From NCBI GenBank assembly GCA_019347595.1, contig JAHWLA010000057.1:1-12531 (forward strand): a stretch of 12,531 bases of DNA. Reading direction: 5' to 3'. Origin of the DNA: Actinomycetota bacterium (GTDB taxonomy: Bacteria; Actinomycetota; Acidimicrobiia; Acidimicrobiales; JAHWLA01). Made by a program: the position numbers and the translations under genes. The notes below the pieces were generated by a model, which was not told the DNA's origin, did no database searches, and saw only the letters and a program-made list of their open reading frames with translations. This document shows positions 7,614 to 12,531 of the stretch, piece by piece (positions within the stretch are counted from its first letter, which is position 1; every line of letters starts with the position of its first letter).

Positions 7614-7734
7614 CGCAGACCCCTCGCCGTTGTCGACGTCCCTCTACCCCATGGTGCCCGCTGCTGCACCACCGGGGCGAAATGACCCGATCATGCTATT
7701 CACCGGCGGTCTTTCACCCTGCATCACCGGAAGC

Positions 7735-8573
7735 ATGGGTGTCGAGGCGGTGAAACGCCTGGTTCCTCGCGGCACCCACCTGCCCGAGGACGCCTGGCAG
7801 CGGCGGCACGCGGGCCTGGTCGCGCTCCTGTGGCTGCACGTCGCCACCGTGGTCGCCTTCGGCCTCCTCCAGGGCAGCGCCCTCGGGCACGCGCTGGTCG
7901 AAGGCATACCCCTCGCCATGCTCGCGGCCGTCGCCACGTTCCTGCGCCTCGGTCGTCCCCTCCGCATGGCGAGCGCCACCCTCGGCTTGATGACGTCGTC
8001 GGCGATCGTCGTCCACCTCGCCGAAGGCAGCGGCGAGTCGCACTTCCACTTCTTCGTCATGGTCGCCGTCGTCTCGCTGTACCAGTCGTGGTCACCGTTC
8101 CTGCTCGCCGTCGGGTTCGTCGTCGTCCACCACGGCACTGTCGGCGTCCTCGACCCGTCCGCGGTGTTCAACCATCCGGCGGCGCTGGAGCACCCGTGGC
8201 GCTGGGCCGTCCTCCACGGCGCCTTCATCCTCGGCGAGAGCGTCGCCCTCCTCACCACCCGGCGGCTGTCGGAGGCCGAGCAGGACGAGACGGCCCGCAT
8301 CGCCCTGGAGCTCCAACGCAAGCAGTTGGCGCAACGCCAGGCGTTGGCGATCAACGACACCGTCGTCCAAGGCCCGACCGTCGCCTCCTACGCCCTCGAA
8401 CTCGGCGACAGCCGCCTGGTGGCCGCCGCCCTGCAGGAGACACTGACCGCCGCCCGCACGCTCGTGAGCCGGCTGCTCGACGACACGTGGGCGGCGAGCC
8501 GCTGCAAGCGGGCGACCTCGTGCGCGAGGCGCCGGCGCTCGTGGTCGCCGAACGCCCACTCGCTTCTTCCTAG
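7735..8573 (+). CDS. Membrane sensor-like protein, C-terminus frameshifted
   Basis: Residues about 28-175 contain five or six hydrophobic helices with the motifs SHFHFFVMV (102-110), LYQSWSPF, VVVHHGTVG (130-137), and PWRWAVLHGAFILGES, a layout resembling membrane input domains of actinobacterial histidine kinases and diguanylate cyclases. A charged helix (RLSEAEQDETARIALELQRKQ) leads to ALAINDTVVQGPTVASYALELGD (204-225), like a dimerisation helix but without a phospho-accepting His at the expected place and without a catalytic ATPase domain. The frame then decays after LLDDTW. In the frame one base earlier the sequence resumes as EPLQAGDLVREAPALVV and stops at 8571-8573. A one-base loss in GGG at 8489-8491 explains this. 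The ATG at 7735 is preferred because the family homology begins there; 7693 is an alternative. It is divergent from the ATPase gene, suggesting a shared signalling role. Confidence 0.65.
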
Positions 8574-8576
8574 ACT
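8571..8576 (+). promoter_or_regulatory. Possible -10 box of a leaderless promoter for the phosphatidyltransferase gene
   Basis: TAGACT lies 8 nt before the GTG at 8585, the spacing expected when transcription begins at the start codon. No Shine-Dalgarno is present between the two. The box overlaps the stop codon of the preceding gene. No convincing -35 box was seen. Confidence 0.45.
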
Positions 8577-8584
8577 CCCGCCCC

Positions 8585-9178
8585 GTGCCGGAGCCGGGCG
8601 AGGACCGCGTCCTCACCATCCCCAACATCATCTCCCTGGTCCGCCTGGCCTGCGTGCCGTGGTTCCTCTGGCTGCTGTTCGGCACCGAGCCCCCCGACCG
8701 CTACGGCGCCGCCCTGCTCCTCGCCGTCCTCGGGTGCACCGACTGGGTCGACGGCTGGATCGCCCGCCGCTGGGGCCAGGTGTCCACGCTGGGCAAGGTG
8801 CTCGACCCGACCGCCGATCGCATCATGCTGCTGGCCGGCGTGGGTGGGATCGTCGTCGACGGCTCGGCCCCCCTGTGGGTGGCGGCGGCCGTGCTCGTGC
8901 GGGAAGCGCTCGTGTCCGTCGCCGCCCTCGCCCTCGCCGCCATGGGCGCCCGGCGCATGGACGTGACGTGGGCCGGCAAGGCGGGGACGTTCGCCTTCAT
9001 GGTGGCGTTCCCCCTGTTCCTCACCAGCCACTCGACGGCGGGCTGGGCCGACCTGGCGGGGACACTGGCGTGGGTCGTGGTCGTCCCCGGCCTCGTGCTC
9101 GCCTGGTACGCGGCCGTCGCCTACGTGCCCGCGGCTCGAATTGCGCTCGCAGAGGGGCGGGTAGGCTCAGGCACGTGA
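8585..9178 (+). CDS. CDP-alcohol phosphatidyltransferase (PgsA-like)
   Basis: A 197-residue integral membrane enzyme that would transfer a phosphatidyl group from CDP-diacylglycerol to an alcohol such as glycerol-3-phosphate or an inositol phosphate. The diagnostic motif D-x2-D-G-x2-A-R-x8-G-x3-D-x3-D is intact: D53, D56-G57, A60-R61, G70, D74 and D78. These Asp residues hold the metal and CDP. About six hydrophobic segments surround it, starting with IPNIISLVRLACVPWFLWLLF. Length is normal for PgsA-type enzymes. The GTG at 8585 is chosen as the family start (TIPNIISLVRL soon follows); it lacks a Shine-Dalgarno and may be leaderless. The stop overlaps the next start by GTGA. The M. tuberculosis counterpart by position is pgsA2 (Rv1822), whose substrate is uncertain, so the alcohol acceptor is not assigned here. 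Confidence 0.9.
   Translation: MPEPGEDRVLTIPNIISLVRLACVPWFLWLLFGTEPPDRYGAALLLAVLGCTDWVDGWIARRWGQVSTLGKVLDPTADRIMLLAGVGGIVVDGSAPLWVAAAVLVREALVSVAALALAAMGARRMDVTWAGKAGTFAFMVAFPLFLTSHSTAGWADLAGTLAWVVVVPGLVLAWYAAVAYVPAARIALAEGRVGSGT
9162..9167 (+). promoter_or_regulatory. Possible -10 box of a leaderless promoter for the manC-like gene
   Basis: TAGGCT lies 7 nt before the GTG at 9175, within the 3' end of the phosphatidyltransferase gene. A TTGCGC at 9141-9146 could be a -35 box with a short 15-nt spacer. With the similar arrangement at 8571 this suggests leaderless internal promoters, although the GTGA overlap also allows translational coupling. Confidence 0.4.
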
Positions 9179-11661
9179 AGGCCGTGATCATGGCGGGAGG
9201 AGAGGGCACCCGCCTGCGCCCGCTGACGTCGAACCTCCCCAAGCCGATGATGACGTTGGCCAACCGGCCGATGATGGAGCACATCGTGAACCTGCTGCGG
9301 GAGCACGGGTTCACCGACATCGTGGTGACGGTGGCGTTCCTGCCCCAGGCCATCCGCACCTACTTCGGGGACGGCTCCGAGTTCGGCGTCCGCATGGTCT
9401 ACGCCACCGAGGAGACGCCGTTGGGCACGGCGGGCTCCGTCGCCAACGCCAAGGCCGAGCTCGACGAGCGCTTCCTCGTCATCTCCGGCGACGTCCTCAC
9501 CGACATCGACCTGTCGGCCATCGTGCGCTTCCACGAGGAGCGCGGCGCCCTCGCCACCATCGGCCTCAAGTCGATGGAGAACCCGCTCGACTTCGGCATC
9601 GTCATCACACGCGAGGACGGCGCCATCGAGCGCTTCCTGGAGAAGCCGACGTGGGGCCAGGTGTTCAGCGACACCATCAACACCGGCATCTACGTGCTGG
9701 AGCCCGAGGTCTTCGACTTCATCCCCGACGGGCGGGCCGTCGACTTCTCCAACGAGGTGTTCCCGGCGCTGCTGGAGTCGGGCAAGCCGCTGTACGGGTA
9801 CGTGGCCGACGGCTACTGGGAGGACGTCGGCACCCTCGACGCCTACCTCAAGGCCCACCACGACGTGCTCGACGGCAAGGTGGAGGTCGAGGTCCCCGGC
9901 TTCCGCATGGGCGAGGGGATCTGGCTGGGCGAAGGCGCCGAGGTCGACCCGGCCGCCAAGATCGACGGCCCCGTCGTCATCGGCGACAACTGCCGCGTCG
10001 AGGCCGGCGCCCACCTGCGCGAGTACACCGTGCTCGGTCGCAACGTCCGCGTCGGCCGCGACGCCTTCCTGCAACGGGCGGTCGTGCACGACAACGGCTA
10101 CCTGGGCGCGGGCGTGCGTCTGCGCGGGTGCATCGTGGGCCGCTCCAGCGACCTGCGGGCCGGCGCCCGCTGCGAAGAGGGCGTGGTGCTCGGCGACGAG
10201 TGCTTCGTGGGCGAGCACGCCGTCATCAACCCCGGCGTCAAGGTCTACCCGTTCAAGACGGTCGAGCCCGGCGCCATCATCAACTCCTCGATCGTGTGGG
10301 AGTCCCGCGGCGCCCGCAACCTCTTCGGCCGGAGCGGCGTGTCGGGCTTGGCCAACGTCGACATCACCCCCGAGCTGGCCGTGCGCGTCGCCATGGCATT
10401 CGGAACCACACTCAAGAAGGGCTCGACGGTCACGTGCTCGCGCGACTCGAGCCGCGCCGCCCGCGCCATCAAGCGGGCGGTGATGGTGGGGCTCAACGCC
10501 GCGGGCGTGAACGTCGACGACCTCGAGGTCGCCACCGTGCCCGTCACCCGCTTCCAGGTGCGCACCGTGCGCAGCCAGGCCGGGGTGACCGTGCGCCTGG
10601 TGGAGGGCGACCCGCAGTCGGTTGTCATCCGGTTCTTCGACGGCCAGGGCATCGACATCACCGAGGCCACCCAGCTCAAGATCGAGCGCCTCTACTACCG
10701 CGAGGACTTCCGGCGGGCCATGGGCGCCGAGATGGGCGAGATCGGCTTCCCGCCCCGCGCCATCGAGCACTACACCGGCGCCCTGATGCGCTCGGTCGAT
10801 GCGGAAGCGGTGCGGGCGGCGGGCTTCAAGGTCGTGGTCGACTACGCCTACGGGTCGGCCAGCTTCGTCATGCCGAACGTGCTCGGGAAACTGGGTGCCG
10901 ACGTGCTGTCGGTCAACCCCTTCGCGGCGACGGCGGGGATGATCGCCTTCAACCGGTGGGACGCCGCCGCCCGCGTCGGCGAGCTGGTGCGGGCCTCCGG
11001 CGCCCACCTCGGCGCCGTCATCGACCCCGACGCCGAGCACATCACGTTCGTCGACGACACCGGCCATGTGCTCTCCGACAACGACGCCCTGTTCCTGCTG
11101 CTGACCCTGGTGTGCGCCACAAGCGACAAGCCCCGGGTGGCCGTTCCCGTCTCCGTCAGCCGCTCCATCGAGGAGCTGTGCGAGCGCAACGGCGCCGACA
11201 TCGAGTGGACCAAGCTGTCGACCGCCCACATCATGGAAACGGCGTCGTCGGCCGACGTGGTGTTCGCGGCCAGCCAGGAGGGCGGTTTCGTCTTCCCGTC
11301 GTTCCTGCCCGCCTACGACGGCATCGCCACGCTGGTCAACCTGCTCGCCATGCTGGCCTCCACCGGCCTGCGCATGTCGAAGGTGGTGAGCCAAGCGCCG
11401 CGGGTCCACATCGCCCACGAGACGGTGGTGACGCCCTGGGAGCAGAAGGGCATGGTCATGCGCACGCTGGTCGAGCGCATCAAGGACCGCGAGATGATCA
11501 TGGTCGACGGCGTGAAGGTGCTCCACGAGGAGGGGTGGGCGCTGGTGCTGCCCGATCCCGAGGACCCCGTCACCCACGTCTGGGCCGAGGGGGCCACCGA
11601 ACCGCAGGCGAAGTCGCTGGCGCAGGAGTACGCGCGCCGTATTCGGCAGATGCTGCGGTAA
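9175..11661 (+). CDS. NDP-sugar pyrophosphorylase, probable mannose-1-phosphate guanylyltransferase with inactive mutase-like domain
   Basis: An 828-residue three-domain protein. Residues 1-230 are a nucleotidyltransferase with GGEGTRLRPLT (8-18), PKPM, GTAGSVANA (84-92), SGD with D106, FLEKP (154-158), NTGIYVLEPEV and YWEDVGT. Residues about 245-375 are hexapeptide repeats of a left-handed beta-helix. Residues about 383-828 follow the phosphohexomutase fold, but its motifs are altered: the Ser-containing SHNP loop is replaced around 472-480 (VRLVEGDPQ), the DxDxDR metal loop reads DPDAEH (617-622), the GExSGH sugar loop reads QEGGFVF (701-707), and the SGTEP phosphate loop reads LPDPEDP (792-798). 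It therefore probably makes GDP-mannose (or another NDP-sugar) from a sugar-1-phosphate, and the C-terminal domain is probably structural or regulatory. Similar large fusions are annotated as ManC in streptomycetes; the exact sugar is unproven. It starts at GTG 9175, overlapping the phosphatidyltransferase stop. Confidence 0.85.
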   Translation: MKAVIMAGGEGTRLRPLTSNLPKPMMTLANRPMMEHIVNLLREHGFTDIVVTVAFLPQAIRTYFGDGSEFGVRMVYATEETPLGTAGSVANAKAELDERFLVISGDVLTDIDLSAIVRFHEERGALATIGLKSMENPLDFGIVITREDGAIERFLEKPTWGQVFSDTINTGIYVLEPEVFDFIPDGRAVDFSNEVFPALLESGKPLYGYVADGYWEDVGTLDAYLKAHHDVLDGKVEVEVPGFRMGEGIWLGEGAEVDPAAKIDGPVVIGDNCRVEAGAHLREYTVLGRNVRVGRDAFLQRAVVHDNGYLGAGVRLRGCIVGRSSDLRAGARCEEGVVLGDECFVGEHAVINPGVKVYPFKTVEPGAIINSSIVWESRGARNLFGRSGVSGLANVDITPELAVRVAMAFGTTLKKGSTVTCSRDSSRAARAIKRAVMVGLNAAGVNVDDLEVATVPVTRFQVRTVRSQAGVTVRLVEGDPQSVVIRFFDGQGIDITEATQLKIERLYYREDFRRAMGAEMGEIGFPPRAIEHYTGALMRSVDAEAVRAAGFKVVVDYAYGSASFVMPNVLGKLGADVLSVNPFAATAGMIAFNRWDAAARVGELVRASGAHLGAVIDPDAEHITFVDDTGHVLSDNDALFLLLTLVCATSDKPRVAVPVSVSRSIEELCERNGADIEWTKLSTAHIMETASSADVVFAASQEGGFVFPSFLPAYDGIATLVNLLAMLASTGLRMSKVVSQAPRVHIAHETVVTPWEQKGMVMRTLVERIKDREMIMVDGVKVLHEEGWALVLPDPEDPVTHVWAEGATEPQAKSLAQEYARRIRQMLR

Positions 11662-11672
11662 TACTCCGTGAC

Positions 11673-12383
11673 GTGCGTCGTCGGTCGTCACTTGCGCTTG
11701 CCGGGTGCTTCGCCGTCCTCGGCTTCCTGCTGGTGACCGCCGCGTCCACCACGGACGCCACCCGCAAGGCCGAGGCGCCGCAGCGCAGTCGCCTGGTTGC
11801 TCTCATCCAAACCCGACAGGACCAGGTCGACGAGCTCGACGACGAAGTGCAGAAGCTGCGGGAGCAGGTGGCCGAGGCCCAGCGAGTGGCGGTCCGGCGC
11901 ACGGAGGCGGACCGCGAGCAGGCGGCTCGCAACGCCCGGCTGGCGATGGAGGCGGGCACGGTGGCGTTGCGGGGACGGGGCCTGTTGGTGCGGCTGTCCG
12001 ACTCCGACCGCGACCCGGCCGACCCGTCGCAGAGCGGCGCCTACCGCATCCACGACAGTGACCTGCAGCTCGTGGTGAACGCCTTGTTCGTGGCAGGCGC
12101 CGAGGCCGTCGCCGTCAACGACAACCGCCTGGTCGCCACCAGCCCCATCCGGGCGGCAGGGGACACCATCGTGGTGAACTTTCGCCCGCTGTCGCCGCCG
12201 TACCGGGTGGCCGCCATCGGGGCCGACAGGCGCACGTTCGAGGAGAGCACGATCGCCCGGCGGTTCGAGCGCTGGACAAAGCTGTTCGGGCTGGGGTTCA
12301 GCGTCAGCGAGCGCGAGGTGGAGGTGCCCGCCTACACCGGCCGGGTCGCCATCGCCACGGCCGAGCCGGTGGGGGGCAACTAG
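11673..12383 (+). CDS. DUF881 membrane-anchored coiled-coil protein
   Basis: A 236-residue protein. Residues 5-23 are a hydrophobic signal-anchor (SSLALAGCFAVLGFLLVTA). Residues about 40-90 form a charged coiled coil (LIQTRQDQVDELDDEVQKLR and onward). The rest is the DUF881 domain, with GTVALRGRGLLVRLSDS (95-111), RIHDSDLQLVVNAL (125-138), GAEAVAVNDNRLVATSPIR (142-160) and LSPPYRVAAIG (173-183). The protein probably sits in the membrane with its domain outside; the function of the family is not established. GTG 11673 is the only convenient in-frame start before the anchor, 12 nt after the previous stop, with no Shine-Dalgarno. Its gene order beside a small basic protein matches Rv1823-Rv1824 of M. 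tuberculosis. Confidence 0.88.
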   Translation: MRRRSSLALAGCFAVLGFLLVTAASTTDATRKAEAPQRSRLVALIQTRQDQVDELDDEVQKLREQVAEAQRVAVRRTEADREQAARNARLAMEAGTVALRGRGLLVRLSDSDRDPADPSQSGAYRIHDSDLQLVVNALFVAGAEAVAVNDNRLVATSPIRAAGDTIVVNFRPLSPPYRVAAIGADRRTFEESTIARRFERWTKLFGLGFSVSEREVEVPAYTGRVAIATAEPVGGN

Positions 12384-12531
12384 TGCTGGCGCTGTTCGGG
12401 CTGCTGGTGGGTGCCCTGGTGGCGGTGCTGCTTCAACCGACCGTGCCCCAGGAGCTGAGCCGCTACGTGGCCATGGCGGTGGTGGCCGCGGTCGATGCCG
12501 GGCTGGGCGGCGTGCGCACCTACCTCGAGCA
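12383..12531 (+). CDS. sbp: Small basic protein family (DUF1290), 5' part, cut by the window edge
   Basis: The first 49 complete codons read MLALFGLLVGALVAVLLQP followed by TVPQELSRYVAMAVVAAVDAGLGGVRTYLE. A hydrophobic first helix, the LQPTVP turn and the AVVAALDA..GG.R.YLE pattern are characteristic of the DUF1290 small basic membrane proteins, which are about 110 residues long. The GTG at 12383 shares its G with the previous TAG stop, indicating coupling to the DUF881 gene. In mycobacteria and other Actinobacteria this gene lies between two DUF881 genes, so a second DUF881 gene probably follows outside the window. Confidence 0.85.
   Translation, partial: MLALFGLLVGALVAVLLQPTVPQELSRYVAMAVVAAVDAGLGGVRTYLE

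Noticed and set aside
7156..11661. One 1501-codon plus-strand frame joining the membrane sensor to the pyrophosphorylase
   Set aside because: The middle part is a shadow of the phosphatidyltransferase gene in another frame, and the sensor frame fails before it. The real genes start separately at 7735, 8585 and 9175.
9121..11691. An 856-codon open frame on the minus strand opposite the pyrophosphorylase
   Set aside because: It shadows the sense gene, has no domain or motif, and its composition reflects the complement of GC-rich codons.

Overview
This window comes from a high-GC bacterium. GTG starts are common, stop and start codons overlap as GTGA or ATGA, and two genes appear to have leaderless promoters. 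The gene order pgsA-like / manC-like / DUF881 / small basic protein is typical of Actinobacteria. The protein flavour would suit Acidimicrobiia or a relative, but that placement is inference and no marker gene is present to prove it.

Left edge (1-224): the 5' part of a tRNA-Pro(GGG) gene on the minus strand, cut by the window, and a 172-bp gap leading into the first operon.

Region A (225-6675, plus strand) is a tightly coupled four-gene oxidative operon. It encodes an FMN-dependent L-lactate-type 2-hydroxyacid dehydrogenase, a 976-residue FAD plus Fe-S D-lactate (or D-2-hydroxyacid) dehydrogenase, a PoxB-like thiamine-diphosphate pyruvate:quinone oxidoreductase and a small PCC/DUF296 protein. 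Genes 1/2 and 3/4 overlap by 4 bp, and genes 2/3 abut behind a strong Shine-Dalgarno. The reading is L- and D-lactate to pyruvate to acetate plus CO2, with electrons going to the respiratory chain. The PCC protein may have a regulatory or accessory role.

Region B (6692-6742) is a striking inverted repeat (20-bp arms, one mismatch) between convergent operons. It may be a shared terminator or a REP-like element.

Region C (6769-8573) is a signalling patch. On the minus strand, a RsbW/SpoIIAB-like ATPase with an apparent CTG start overlaps by 4 bp a 159-residue protein of unknown function. Divergent from them is a membrane sensor-like protein whose 3' end needs a frameshift near 8489-8491 to reach its natural C-terminus.

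Region D (8585-12531, plus strand) is an envelope cluster: a CDP-alcohol phosphatidyltransferase, an 828-residue NDP-sugar (probably GDP-mannose) pyrophosphorylase whose C-terminal phosphomannomutase-like domain has lost its catalytic motifs, a membrane-anchored DUF881 protein, and the start of a DUF1290 small basic protein running off the edge. Apart from the manC-like gene, this matches the pgsA2-DUF881-sbp order of mycobacteria.

No insertion sequence, CRISPR array, phage gene or origin was seen. The most interesting items are the degenerate mutase domain, the ATPase/partner/membrane-sensor patch with its start and frameshift anomalies, and the long palindrome. I did not find a clearly new defence or mobile system.
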